Position numbers and translations under genes: made by a program. Under the pieces are notes generated by a model. That model searched no databases. It was not told the origin of the DNA and saw only the letters and a program-made list of their open reading frames with translations. From DASYYE01 sp035946955 (lineage in GTDB: Bacteria > Actinomycetota > Actinomycetes > Streptosporangiales > Streptosporangiaceae): a stretch of 31,056 bases of DNA. Every line of letters starts with the position of its first letter. Positions within the stretch are counted from its first letter, which is position 1. Shown piece after piece: positions 7,133 to 14,533 of this stretch. The stretch is from the NCBI GenBank assembly GCA_035946955.1, contig DASYYE010000350.1:1-31056 (forward strand), read 5' to 3'.

Positions 7133-8395
7133 ATGACAGCTAGTACCAGCCTGCGGCCGGCACCGTCGCGACCCGGCCATGACCGGGACGGTGTGCCAGT
7201 CCGGGTGTCCGGCATCCTGGACGCCCGCAGCAACCAGGCCTTCATCCGAACCATGGGCTACCGGCGTGGCCGGGATGACGTCTACGTGCCCGCCGCCTGC
7301 CTCCGTGAATATGGGCTGCGCACAGGCGACCTCATCGAAGGTGCCGCAACACCCGGTCACCGGGACGGGGCGAACCAGCCGACCCGCCAGGACAAGGAGC
7401 GGGACAGGCGCGGCGTCCTGCAGCGCATCGAAACCATCAACGGCCTGGCGCCCGCGCAAGCCAGGCAACGTCCCGAGTTCGATGAACTCACCCCTCTGCA
7501 CCCGCAGGAACGCCTCCGCCTGGAGGCCGGCACCGGGTCACCGACGGCACGGATCATCGACCTGGTCAGCCCGGTCGGCAAGGGCCAGCGGGGCCTGATC
7601 GTGTCCCCGCCCAAGGCCGGCAAGACGATGGTGCTGGCCGTCATCGCCGCCGCGGTCGCCGCCAGCCACCCTGAGGTGCACCTGATGGTCGTGCTCGTCG
7701 GTGAGCGGCCCGAGGAGGTCACCGAACTCAAGGAGTCGGTGCGTGGCGAGGTCATCTACTCCACGTTCGACCAGTCCGCTGACGACCACATCATGGTCGC
7801 CGAACTCGCGGTCGAGCGGGCAAAGCGCCTGGTCGAAGCCGGCCGCGACGTCGTCCTGCTCCTCGACTCCATCACCCGGCTGGGACGCGCCTACAACCTG
7901 GCGGCCCCGGCCAGCAGCCGCATCCTGGCCGGCGGAGTGGCGACCACGGCCCTGGACCCGCCGCGGAGGTTCCTCGGTGCCGCGCGCAACACGCGTGAAG
8001 GCGGGTCGCTGACGATCCTGTCCAGCGCCCTGGTCGACACCGGTTCACGTATGGACGACGTGTTCTTCGAGGAGTTCAAGGGCACCGGGAACATGGAGTT
8101 GCGGCTGCGGCGCGACCTGGCCGACAAGCGGGTCTTCCCGGCCGTTGACATAGCCCCGTCCGGCACCCGCCGCGACGACCTGCTCATCTCAGGCAACGAA
8201 CGCGCCGCCGTCAACGGACTGCGCCGCGCACTGGCTGGCCTCGACGCCCAGCAGGCCCTCGAACTGCTCCTGGACAAGACCGCGTCCACTTCCTCCAACC
8301 TCGAGTTCCTCGAGCAGGTCCGTAACAGCACCCACCCGCGCCCCCGGACCGCGACCGTCCCCGCACCGCGGGCCGTCCACCGCGAGCCGGCCTGA
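7133..8395 (+). CDS. rho: Short transcription termination factor Rho paralogue
   Basis: The 420-residue product has the Rho RNA-binding cold-shock fold (VRVSGILDARSNQAFIR through DDVYVPAACLREYGLRTGDLIEG, residues 22-70). The RecA-type motor follows: P-loop PPKAGKT (159-165), VGERPEEVTELKESV, Walker B VVLLLDSITRLGRAYN (240-255) and the PPRRFLGAARN loop. Only about 20 residues precede the RNA-binding fold. The N-terminal helical subdomain, and the long charged insert common in actinobacterial Rho, are absent. Main actinobacterial Rho proteins are usually 600 or more residues, so this is probably a second, compact Rho. ATG 7133 follows AGGAAAGG at a good distance. Whether it terminates transcription generally or on special targets is unknown. 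Confidence 0.92.
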   Translation: MTASTSLRPAPSRPGHDRDGVPVRVSGILDARSNQAFIRTMGYRRGRDDVYVPAACLREYGLRTGDLIEGAATPGHRDGANQPTRQDKERDRRGVLQRIETINGLAPAQARQRPEFDELTPLHPQERLRLEAGTGSPTARIIDLVSPVGKGQRGLIVSPPKAGKTMVLAVIAAAVAASHPEVHLMVVLVGERPEEVTELKESVRGEVIYSTFDQSADDHIMVAELAVERAKRLVEAGRDVVLLLDSITRLGRAYNLAAPASSRILAGGVATTALDPPRRFLGAARNTREGGSLTILSSALVDTGSRMDDVFFEEFKGTGNMELRLRRDLADKRVFPAVDIAPSGTRRDDLLISGNERAAVNGLRRALAGLDAQQALELLLDKTASTSSNLEFLEQVRNSTHPRPRTATVPAPRAVHREPA

Positions 8396-8412
8396 CACGC
8401 TCCTGGGCCGGC
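8386..8412. terminator. Possible bidirectional terminator hairpin
   Basis: GCCGGCC (8386-8392) and GGCCGGC (8406-8412) form a 7-bp GC stem with a 13-base loop. It overlaps the stop of the Rho gene and lies before the convergent end of the membrane protein gene at 8440. There is no U-tract on either strand, so this is a weak call. Confidence 0.3.
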
Positions 8413-8439
8413 GTGCGGGGCATCGCTGACGGGGCGCGC

Positions 8440-8949
8440 TTATCTCTGAACGTGCTTCCCCCGAGCGGCGCCGGGCGCCTCAGCGGACTGGCTGACCGCG
8501 CGGCGCCAGACCACCAAACCGGTCCACGTGAGGAGGGCGAGCACTGTGACCGCCTCGATGACAATCGACTCTTTGACGTAGGACGCCGCCAGCGACTCCT
8601 TGAAGCCGAAGAGGCCCACCCACAGGCTGATGAACAGAGCGCCAAGGGTCGCCGCGGTGTACCCAGCCGCGAGGAGCCCGGTCAGCCAGTGCGGCCATGC
8701 CAGCAACGCGACACAGAAGACGAAGCCAGCCACCGCGTCTATCAGGAACATCGGGCCGTCCGTCGGGATATTGTGGTAGCCCTCCTGCCACAGGTGCAGG
8801 TGGATGTAGCCGATCCAGGCAAGCAGCGCCGCACATCCCAGGCGCAGGGCCAGAGCGCTCACCTTGCGCGCGGTCCCGCCGGGCGCCTCCCAGCGCAGCG
8901 GCCTCATAAGGCGGTTCGGGCGGACGGCCACCGGTTCAGTCACTCTCAT
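8440..8949 (-). CDS. Four-helix membrane protein, unknown function
   Basis: The 169-residue product starts at ATG 8949 after GGGGAG. A basic N-terminal segment of about 30 residues precedes hydrophobic helices around VSALALRLGCAALLAWIGYI, MFLIDAVAGFVFCVALLAW, LLAAGYTAATLGALFISLWV and ESIVIEAVTVLALLTWTGLV. The loop HLHLWQEGYHNIP is rich in histidine and aromatics. Similar small membrane proteins are seen in actinobacteria without assigned roles. It ends convergently with the Rho gene, and the secreted protein gene ending at 9017 lies upstream on the same strand. Confidence 0.75.
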   Translation of the reverse strand: MRVTEPVAVRPNRLMRPLRWEAPGGTARKVSALALRLGCAALLAWIGYIHLHLWQEGYHNIPTDGPMFLIDAVAGFVFCVALLAWPHWLTGLLAAGYTAATLGALFISLWVGLFGFKESLAASYVKESIVIEAVTVLALLTWTGLVVWRRAVSQSAEAPGAARGKHVQR

Positions 8950-9016
8950 CGTCTTCTCCCCGCCGGAGTGCTCTGCTCAGAATTGGGGCTCGCTCTTTCG
9001 CGTGCCTGCTGACATG

Positions 9017-9622
9017 TCAGTGGACGAGGTATGCAGCCACCGCCTGCATCAGGAGGGGACGTGCTTGGGCCCAGGCCGCGGTGGGGGCGGTCGCAACGAT
9101 GACACTGGCGCTGGTCCGGCCCTGGACCAGGCAGGCGGTCTCTTCGAAATGGTGCCCACCGATCTTTGTGACGTACTGGTCGATCACACAAGACCCTGTG
9201 CCGCCGCGGAACCTGACACCTTGCGCCGAGGCGACTTCGTGGGCCGACGTGGCATCGTCTTCCCGCAGCAGTCGCACCCGGAACTGCGCCCAGTCCCGCA
9301 GGTTCTCCTCGTCGCCCTGCCGTGGGGTGGCATTGAGGTAGAGCTCGAATGAGTCGTCAGGCCCCATGCGTGCCGCCGACAGGGCGTCCTTGTCAGACTC
9401 GGTCCGCTGCATCGAGGGCGGGTAGGACAGGACCGCAGTGCCATTGGGCAGGGTGGCGTGCGGCCACCCGGCCGGTGCGGGAGCCGGGACGAGCGAAGAA
9501 AACGGCGACTGCGATGACTGTCCAGGCAGGGCGAACGCGACGATGCCTGCGACGGCAACAGCGGCCACAGCTCCGGCCCCGGCCAGCGCATACCTGCTGC
9601 GCAGCAATGTGCGGGCGGTCAT
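9017..9622 (-). CDS. Membrane-anchored secreted protein, unknown function
   Basis: The 201-residue product starts at ATG 9622, preceded by GGGAG at five bases. A start at 9661 would add 13 residues without a better ribosome site. A single N-terminal hydrophobic segment (YALAGAGAVAAVAVAGIVAFAL) acts as signal anchor. A Pro/Ala/Ser linker follows, then a compact domain (GTAVLSYPPSMQRT through SASVIVATAPTAAW). Two cysteines in the domain (GSCVIDQY and TACLVQG) could form a disulfide outside the membrane. The fold recalls small extracytoplasmic domains found in actinobacteria, but I do not recognise a named family. It may belong with the lipoprotein and LysM genes upstream on the same strand. Confidence 0.7.
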   Translation of the reverse strand: MTARTLLRSRYALAGAGAVAAVAVAGIVAFALPGQSSQSPFSSLVPAPAPAGWPHATLPNGTAVLSYPPSMQRTESDKDALSAARMGPDDSFELYLNATPRQGDEENLRDWAQFRVRLLREDDATSAHEVASAQGVRFRGGTGSCVIDQYVTKIGGHHFEETACLVQGRTSASVIVATAPTAAWAQARPLLMQAVAAYLVH

Positions 9623-9709
9623 GACGTCTCCCGGCCGTGCCCAGCCACGCCGGGAGCCCACGACGTCAGTGGGCCCGCGGCTGAGGCTGCTGTCGGCGTC
9701 AGCCGATGG

Positions 9710-10027
9710 CTAGATGTTTCCATCACCATCGCTCGGGCCACCGCTGTTGTCGGCGTCTCCGTCACCGCCACCGTTCTGCGGTATGCCGGTCGTGCCGGTC
9801 GTGCCGGTCGAGCCGGTCGAGCCGGTTGTGCCAGTCGAGCCGCCTGGCGGCTGATGGTGGTGATGCCGGTGGTGCGTAGCGGCCGTGACCGGGGCGGACG
9901 TGGTGGGATTAGCGGATGGCGTCTGGCTGGTGTTCGACGTGGTGCCGCTGCCGCCGCTCGAGCATCCTGTGGCCAGCGCGGCGAGCACTGCCAGCCCAGC
10001 CAACGATCGTGCAAGGGTGAACCTCAT
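9710..10027 (-). CDS. Low-complexity lipoprotein with His cluster and Gly-Thr-Ser repeats
   Basis: The 105-residue product starts at ATG 10027 after AAAGGAC. The signal sequence MRFTLARSLAGLAVLAALA ends in lipobox ATGC (cysteine at about 22). The mature part is disordered: a Ser/Thr/Asn-rich stretch, a histidine cluster (HHRHHHH), a run of GTT/GST triplets encoded by 9-bp tandem repeats, and an acidic Gly-Asp tail. No folded domain is visible. The histidine run could bind metal and the rest could be a wall spacer, but both are guesses. Repeat copy number probably varies between strains. A strong structured leader lies 25 bp upstream. Confidence 0.8.
   Translation of the reverse strand: MRFTLARSLAGLAVLAALATGCSSGGSGTTSNTSQTPSANPTTSAPVTAATHHRHHHHQPPGGSTGTTGSTGSTGTTGTTGIPQNGGGDGDADNSGGPSDGDGNI
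9789..9842. repeat. Six tandem 9-bp units within the lipoprotein gene
   Basis: GTCGTGCCG or GTCGAGCCG is repeated six times head to tail, with small changes in the fifth unit. In the minus-strand frame each unit encodes Gly-(Thr/Ser)-Thr. Such in-frame units can gain or lose copies by slippage without breaking the gene. Confidence 0.8.
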
Positions 10028-10051
10028 GGGGTGTCCTTTCTGCGCGTAATG

Positions 10052-10101
10052 CGGGAGAGGCCGCTTTTGTGCTTACGCATCTCTCACGGCCCGCTCCCGC
10101 A
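10052..10101 (-). promoter_or_regulatory. Strongly structured leader (or attenuator) before the lipoprotein gene
   Basis: An outer 7-bp stem pairs GCGGGAG (10052-10058) with CTCCCGC (10095-10101). An inner 5-bp stem pairs GGCCG (10060-10064) with CGGCC (10088-10092). A small TGC/GCA hairpin (10071-10080) is capped, on the minus strand, by a GTAA tetraloop. Purine-rich internal loops (TGAGAGA and CAAAA on the minus strand) separate the helices. It ends 25 bp before the lipoprotein start and 128 bp after the LysM gene end. It could be a regulatory RNA element or an intergenic terminator. It does not match a riboswitch class I can recall. Confidence 0.45.
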
Positions 10102-10228
10102 CCACGGTTCACCCCTGGCAACGATCTGGAGCTGTGGGAACTCTCACATGCAGACGTTGAACCAGTCCAGCAGACGGCCCGTAAGCAGCGCACCTGGGTG
10201 CGCTGTTCAGGCAGGCCGCCTGGTCCGC

Positions 10229-11098
10229 TCAGCACCGGCCCGCGTACGCGCCGGATGTGTACGTGGTCCACGGAGTCCAGTTGCTCCCGTCTGCACTGAT
10301 CTGGATCGCCGCCCTGGCATTGGTCATCGGGTTGGTTGACGCGAGTGACCCCCACGTCGGTGCGTTGATCTGCCAGTAGCCGATGTCGTCGGTGGGCGAC
10401 ACCGCGAACTGGTTGCCACCGGACTCGGCCATGGCGATGGACGCGGCCGTCTGCGCGGCCCAGTGCGCGCCACCCGCGGCCTCCCACAGTTGCTCCAGGC
10501 CCGAGCACCCAAGGGTGCCCGACAGCGCGCCGCCCCCTCCGCCGGACCAGCCGCCATCCGGGTCATGCCTGCGGTGGCGCGCACGGTGGCCGTGGGGCGC
10601 GGGCCGTGCCCAGTCGTCGCGGTCAGCGTGGTGCCTGCCTGTCACCGTTGCCTGCTGGACATCAGTTGCGGTGACGCCGCCACGTGGGATCCGGAGGGTC
10701 TCACCCGGGAAGATCAGATTGGGGTCGCTGACCTCCGATCGGTTCGCCCGGTAGATCCGGTGCCACTCACCGGCGCGGCCGTAGTAGCGCACCGCGATCC
10801 CGGACAGGGTGTCCCCCGGCTGGACGGAGTAGGTGTGGCTCACCCGGACACGCGCGTTGGCGCGGAGCGGGTGCATGGCGGCGTCCAGGCGGGCGTGGAC
10901 CACCTGTTCGGCCACCACCCTCGGCTTGGTGGTTGTGAAGTCGTGAATCGGGGGCACTGCGGCCAGTGCGCCGACCACGGCTACCGCAGGCGCTGCCTTC
11001 CCGGCGCCCTGTGCGACCTTCTCCACCTGAGAAGGGGTCGTGTGGCGGCCGGTCCTGCGGATCTTCCTGCGCCTCCGGTGTCTGGATTGTGAACTCAA
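10229..11098 (-). CDS. LysM plus SLT/lysozyme-like secreted wall hydrolase
   Basis: The 289-residue product begins at TTG 11098, with GAGGA six bases upstream. A basic N-terminus is followed by a weak hydrophobic segment (APAVAVVGALAAVPP). A LysM domain comes next (YSVQPGDTLSGIAVRYYGRA through LIFPGETLRIP, residues about 90-142), then a Gly/His-rich linker. The C-terminal lytic-transglycosylase-like domain contains SIAMAESGGN with the predicted catalytic Glu, GYWQIN and a C-terminal WTTYTSGAYAGRC. This layout matches actinobacterial peptidoglycan hydrolases related in role to Rpf proteins: LysM anchors to glycan and the SLT fold cleaves it. Export must rely on the internal hydrophobic segment, since no classical signal peptide is clear. 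The long leader upstream contains a stable hairpin. Confidence 0.85.
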   Translation of the reverse strand: MSSQSRHRRRRKIRRTGRHTTPSQVEKVAQGAGKAAPAVAVVGALAAVPPIHDFTTTKPRVVAEQVVHARLDAAMHPLRANARVRVSHTYSVQPGDTLSGIAVRYYGRAGEWHRIYRANRSEVSDPNLIFPGETLRIPRGGVTATDVQQATVTGRHHADRDDWARPAPHGHRARHRRHDPDGGWSGGGGGALSGTLGCSGLEQLWEAAGGAHWAAQTAASIAMAESGGNQFAVSPTDDIGYWQINAPTWGSLASTNPMTNARAAIQISADGSNWTPWTTYTSGAYAGRC

Positions 11099-11160
11099 TC
11101 AGTGTCCTCGTCGTGCTCGTCCGACCTTCGCCTGCCTACACGGTTTGTTGACCTATCGGC

Positions 11161-11189
11161 TGGCCTGTCTGTTTCCAGGCAGGATGCCA
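11161..11189 (-). promoter_or_regulatory. Stable hairpin in the leader of the LysM-SLT gene
   Basis: CCTGTCTG (11164-11171) and CAGGCAGG (11176-11183) form an 8-bp stem (one G-U) closed by four bases. TGG/CCA extend it across a three-base bulge. On the minus strand, the bases after it (GTCAACAAACC, then GTAGGC) resemble the 3' part of the c-di-AMP (ydaO) riboswitch consensus, but I cannot find the 5' conserved parts. The AT-rich stretch 11221-11244 is the likely promoter zone. Confidence 0.35.
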
Positions 11190-11338
11190 GGACATCTCGC
11201 ATGGGGTGCTGGAAACCCGCAAAATGAATACGAATTAATAACGATCAGCTAAGATGCCGTCTGACCTGCACAGATACCCCGGGCTACGGCCCCCGCTTGA
11301 GTTGCTTCCGGAAGTGCTTGTGTGGTAGCTCGACGCCT

Positions 11339-11367
11339 CGAAATCCCCGTGGAAATAAGGGGTTTCG
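11339..11367 (-). terminator. Possible terminator hairpin after the esterase gene
   Basis: CGAAATCCCC (11339-11348) pairs with GGGGTTTCG (11359-11367) with one bulged base and a ten-base loop. It lies about 30 bp downstream of the esterase stop on the minus strand. There is no U-tract. Confidence 0.35.
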
Positions 11368-11397
11368 GGCACTGAGCCCGCAGACGCGGCCGGGGGC

Positions 11398-12774
11398 TCA
11401 GACGACGCGGCGGTGTGACGCGGGGTACCGCAGTCCTGCCTTCGGACTGGCCGAGGCCCGCTGGTGCGGCTTGGGAGTGCCCCGGCGGGTACCACTGCTG
11501 GGTGACGGCGCAGGGCTCGCCTTGCCCGCTGGAGCCGGGTGCAGGGCCGCCTCGGACAGGCGCGGGGTCAGCCACTCCAGCATGGGCGGGACCAGTGCCC
11601 GCCAGGTCGTCATGTTGTGGCCGCCGCCCCGGGCAATACTGAGCGACACGTTGGGCTGGCGGACCAGCAGGAGCCGCTGGAAGGCCTCGGCGTTGCGGAC
11701 GTCGTTACGGTTGGCGCTGCCCGCACCCAGCCAGAACCTCGGCAGCGGCAGGGCGAGTGGGAGGGCGCGGACCCGGTCCATGGGGGTGTTCTTCTTCTCG
11801 AGGCTGAGGCTGCCGCGGAACGGGTTGATGATGTGCGGCGGGGTGCCGATCTGGTCGGGGTACGGCTTGAAGTACCCGCTGAGCACAGCCGCGTACCCGA
11901 ACCGGCCGGGGTAGACCAGGGCCAGGTTGGCCGCACAGTACCCGCCTTCGGAGTACCCGGCGATGCCCCAGGCCTGACCCGCTGGCTGGACCCGGATCAG
12001 GCCAGCCAGTTCATGTGGGATGTCGTCAGCCAGGAAGGTGGCGTCCTGCGGGCCGTGCACGACGTTGAGGCACTGCAGTGACACCTGCGGGCCCCCGTTC
12101 GCGTCCGGCATCACCAGGACGGCCGGCTGGACCACGCCGTCGTTCAGGAGCGTCAGGTAGGTGTCGGTGATGCCGACCACGTTGATCCAGTCCTGCGGCT
12201 CACCGGGGAAGCCAGGAATGAGCTCGATCACCGGGAAGTGGTACTTGGCGTACTTGGGCTGGAAGTACTGGGGTGGCAGGAACACGTAGACGGTCCTGGC
12301 GATGTGACTGACCGGGCCGGTGATCGTCAGGCGCGCGGTCTCGCCCTGCGTGAGCGCGTTGCTGACCTTCACCTGCTGGCCGAGTACCTTCGCGACACGT
12401 TGCTGCGTGGCCTTGCCGGTGACCTGCGCCGCCGAAGCGACACCTCCGCCGCCCAGGTCGGCGGCCAGCGAACTCCAGGTTCGGTAGTAGTCGTAGTACT
12501 TGTTGACGGCCGCGACCCCGAACAACATGGCGGGGACGAATGCCAGCGAGGCCGCGAACACCCGGAAGACCGGCTCCTTGGCCAGGGCCACCCATACGAG
12601 CAGCGCGCAGAACACGGCCATCAGGAGAATGAACAGCACTGTGCTCTGTGGTTCCAGCAAGGCCCTTTCCACCTCATGACTCGGGGTGTGCAGCGCTTTG
12701 CGGACCCCGGCCGACCGTCCGCCATTGGCCGCGAGCATACCCGACGAGGACGGATAGCCAGCCCAGGCGTGCAC
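11398..12774 (-). CDS. Esterase (alpha/beta hydrolase, esterase D/antigen 85-like) with N-terminal membrane segments
   Basis: The product is up to 458 residues from ATG 12774. GTG or TTG starts about 35-40 codons later (with GGAAAGG before the TTG) would begin just before the first helix and are equally plausible. Two hydrophobic segments (VLFILLMAVFCALLVWVALA and FRVFAASLAFVPAMLFGVAA) precede a domain of the putative-esterase family. That domain contains FPVIELIPGFPG, VLVMPDANGG, the nucleophile elbow GYSEGGY (Ser275) and a late histidine in GGGHNMTTW (His386). The layout resembles membrane-tethered mycolyl-transferase-like or trehalose-ester enzymes, but the substrate is unknown. The last ~55 residues are a basic, Pro/Ser-rich tail. 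Confidence 0.85.
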   Translation of the reverse strand: MHAWAGYPSSSGMLAANGGRSAGVRKALHTPSHEVERALLEPQSTVLFILLMAVFCALLVWVALAKEPVFRVFAASLAFVPAMLFGVAAVNKYYDYYRTWSSLAADLGGGGVASAAQVTGKATQQRVAKVLGQQVKVSNALTQGETARLTITGPVSHIARTVYVFLPPQYFQPKYAKYHFPVIELIPGFPGEPQDWINVVGITDTYLTLLNDGVVQPAVLVMPDANGGPQVSLQCLNVVHGPQDATFLADDIPHELAGLIRVQPAGQAWGIAGYSEGGYCAANLALVYPGRFGYAAVLSGYFKPYPDQIGTPPHIINPFRGSLSLEKKNTPMDRVRALPLALPLPRFWLGAGSANRNDVRNAEAFQRLLLVRQPNVSLSIARGGGHNMTTWRALVPPMLEWLTPRLSEAALHPAPAGKASPAPSPSSGTRRGTPKPHQRASASPKAGLRYPASHRRVV

Positions 12775-13010
12775 TTACTGTGATGGGATGATTACTCTCC
12801 AGTGAAGAGCTCCGTCAGCGCCGGTGCGAGGTGTTCCGCAGCACGCGGCGGCGCGGGCAGCCAGCCCAGGTGCTGACCGGTGATCAGCGCCGACTGGCAG
12901 AGCCCGGCCCCGACGCGGCCCTCTGTGGCGCGCAGTGGGCGCCACTCCCCGGCAGTGCGCAGGCTGGTTCCCGGCGAGGCCCTGGTCCTCGGGGCTGCAT
13001 TCAACTCAGC
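12775..13010. other. Intergenic stretch between esterase and tRNA-Ser
   Basis: About 240 bases. A minus-strand open frame (ending at 12792) reads GEWRPLRATEGRVGAGLCQS and on to ELFTGE, which has protein-like composition. It runs into the tRNA without a usable start and I do not recognise it. It may be another gene tail. Confidence 0.3.
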
Positions 13011-13039
13011 GGCGGTGGAGGTGGTGGCGGTGGAGGTGG
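13011..13039 (+). repeat. 14-bp tandem duplication at the tRNA-Ser 3' end
   Basis: GGCGGTGGAGGTGG occurs at 13011-13024 and again at 13026-13039, the second inside the tRNA acceptor and T-stem. A duplicated tRNA 3' end is what site-specific integration leaves behind. At this length and low complexity, slippage is an equally good explanation. Confidence 0.5.
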
Positions 13040-13114
13040 GATTTGAACCCACGGAGGGATCGCTCCCTCACACGCTTTCGAGGCGTGCGCCCTCGGCCAC
13101 TAGGCGACTCCACC
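13025..13114 (-). tRNA. tRNA-Ser (anticodon CGA)
   Basis: On the minus strand the acceptor GGTGGAG pairs with CTCCACC. The anticodon stem CACGC/GCGTG encloses CTCGAAA with anticodon CGA. There is a long variable arm (GAGGGAGCGATCCCTC), the T-stem is GTGGG/CCCAC, and CCA is encoded (13025-13027). It lies 47 bp downstream of tadA on the same strand and could be co-transcribed with it. Confidence 0.95.
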
Positions 13115-13161
13115 GCGGCTGAGCCTACCCGACCGCGACGCATTTCCCGGGCGCCGGCTAA

Positions 13162-13692
13162 CTACCCACGGCGCTGGGCGAAGAACTCACGCAGCAACTG
13201 CCCGCACTCTTCGGCGAGTACGCCAGCCACGACTTCGGTCCGGTGCGGAAGGCGCCGGTCACGCAGCACGTCCCACAGCGAGCCGACCGCGCCCGCCTTG
13301 GGGTCCACCGCACCATAGACGAGACGGGCCAGGCGCGCGGCGCTCACCGCCCCCGCGCACATCGTGCACGGCTCCAGCGTGACCACGAGCGTGCAGCCGT
13401 CCAGGCGCCACGAACCCAGCGTCCGTGCGGCGGCGCGGATGGCCACGATCTCGGCGTGCGCTGTCGGGTCGTCCGCCAGTTCACGGAGGTTGTGGCCGCG
13501 GGCCAGCACCACCCCGGCCGGGTCCAGGATGACCGCGCCCACGGGCACGTCGGCGCGGGCGGCCCGCGACTGTGGTGAGGCGTCTTCCGCTAGTGCCGCA
13601 CCGGTGGGCGGCGCCAGGCCCGCGGCCGCGGCGGCCTCCGTGAGCGCCTGCCTCATCGCTGGCTCGAAAGCCGTCGGGTATCCGGTGGTCAT
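13162..13692 (-). CDS. tadA: tRNA-specific adenosine deaminase TadA
   Basis: The 176-residue product is a cytidine/deoxycytidylate-deaminase-fold enzyme that converts adenosine-34 to inosine in tRNA-Arg(ACG). The zinc and proton-transfer motif is H79-A-E81 and the PCxxC motif is P108-C109-T-M-C112. VPVGAVILDPAG and GHNLRE are also typical. It is about 20 residues longer than many TadA proteins because of an insertion around residues 26-46 (PPTGAALAEDASPQSRAA). It lies 36 bp after the deaminase-associated protein gene on the same strand, a conserved actinobacterial pairing that supports the assignment. Confidence 0.93.
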   Translation of the reverse strand: MTTGYPTAFEPAMRQALTEAAAAAGLAPPTGAALAEDASPQSRAARADVPVGAVILDPAGVVLARGHNLRELADDPTAHAEIVAIRAAARTLGSWRLDGCTLVVTLEPCTMCAGAVSAARLARLVYGAVDPKAGAVGSLWDVLRDRRLPHRTEVVAGVLAEECGQLLREFFAQRRG

Positions 13693-13728
13693 CCGGGCGA
13701 GGTTACTGGCCGTGGGCCACGGCTGCCG

Positions 13729-14217
13729 TCAGGGACGGCTCACGTCCAGAGCGCGCTCGAAGGGCTGGCCGAACCCGAGTTTCCGGGCGATGATGCCGAG
13801 CGCCTCGTCCGGGAACAGGTCGAGGTCACCGGCCAGCATCCCCAGGTCCATCTCGTCGAAGCCGAGGTCCGCGAAGATGGACATGTCCCCGGCAGGCAGC
13901 ACCTGGTCGATGTCCTCGTCGTCCGGGACATCCAGGTCCAGGTACTCCATCACCTGGCGGGCCAGCGGCCAGTCAACAGCCGCAGTGAGGTCGGACAGGA
14001 AAACCGACACCTTGTCCCCGACCAGCCGGACGACCACGAAGAAGTCGTCGCCGACCGCGGCGAGTCCGAACGTCCCGCCGATGCTGAGCTGCTGGTGCAG
14101 GGCGTGGATCAGCCCAGCGAGGTCTTCGGTGAGGGCGGCCGGCAGCGGGTCGACATCCCAGGTGTCGTCTTCCCGGTACACGATGACGGCAACATCACTG
14201 CCGCTGTAGTCCGCCAT
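13729..14217 (-). CDS. tRNA adenosine deaminase-associated protein
   Basis: The 162-residue acidic product matches the actinobacterial family found next to tadA (TIGR03941). It opens with DVAVIVYREDDTWDVDPLP and continues with LAGLIHALHQQLSIGGTFGL, FFVVVRLVGDKVSVFLSDLT and an acidic DLDVPDDEDID region. The family has no proven biochemical role; the name comes from its constant position upstream of tadA, as here. ATG 14217 is the natural start. The ~315 bases upstream, before the plus-strand small ORF, hold no gene I recognise. Confidence 0.9.
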   Translation of the reverse strand: MADYSGSDVAVIVYREDDTWDVDPLPAALTEDLAGLIHALHQQLSIGGTFGLAAVGDDFFVVVRLVGDKVSVFLSDLTAAVDWPLARQVMEYLDLDVPDDEDIDQVLPAGDMSIFADLGFDEMDLGMLAGDLDLFPDEALGIIARKLGFGQPFERALDVSRP

Positions 14218-14465
14218 CGATCGCTCCGTAGGTGTGCCTGCCGTCAGGAAATGGTCTCAGATCGACCGCCGTCATGTCCGGGAATCTTGGACGCCCCAGG
14301 ACGGTGGCACACCGGGAATGCCTGGCCAAAGGCTGAATCCTGCCTACTTGTCGATACCAGTTCCACTGTAGGCCATGTGAGGCCACAGATGGCGGGGCGG
14401 TTCACCCGGCGCTGCGCGCACGGCCGGCGGCGCGGGGCGGTACGGTGGTGTTGCATCCGCAGTCA

Positions 14466-14494
14466 TTGGTGAAGAAATCACTCTGAGCTAAGCT
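14466..14494 (+). promoter_or_regulatory. Candidate sigma-70-type promoter for the small ORF/PH-protein pair
   Basis: TTGGTG (14466-14471) and TAAGCT (14489-14494) are separated by 17 bp, about 40 bp before the start of the 51-residue ORF. The -35 is a fair match and the -10 fits only the relaxed TANNNT pattern. The rest of 14218-14533 shows nothing else I can support. Confidence 0.35.
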
Positions 14495-14533
14495 GGGTTG
14501 ATGGACCGGCACACTGGCTGGTAGGAGCTGACC

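Noticed and set aside
6788..7501. Minus-strand frame across the Rho upstream region
   Set aside because: It overlaps the Rho coding start in antisense, lacks a ribosome site and shows no recognisable domain.
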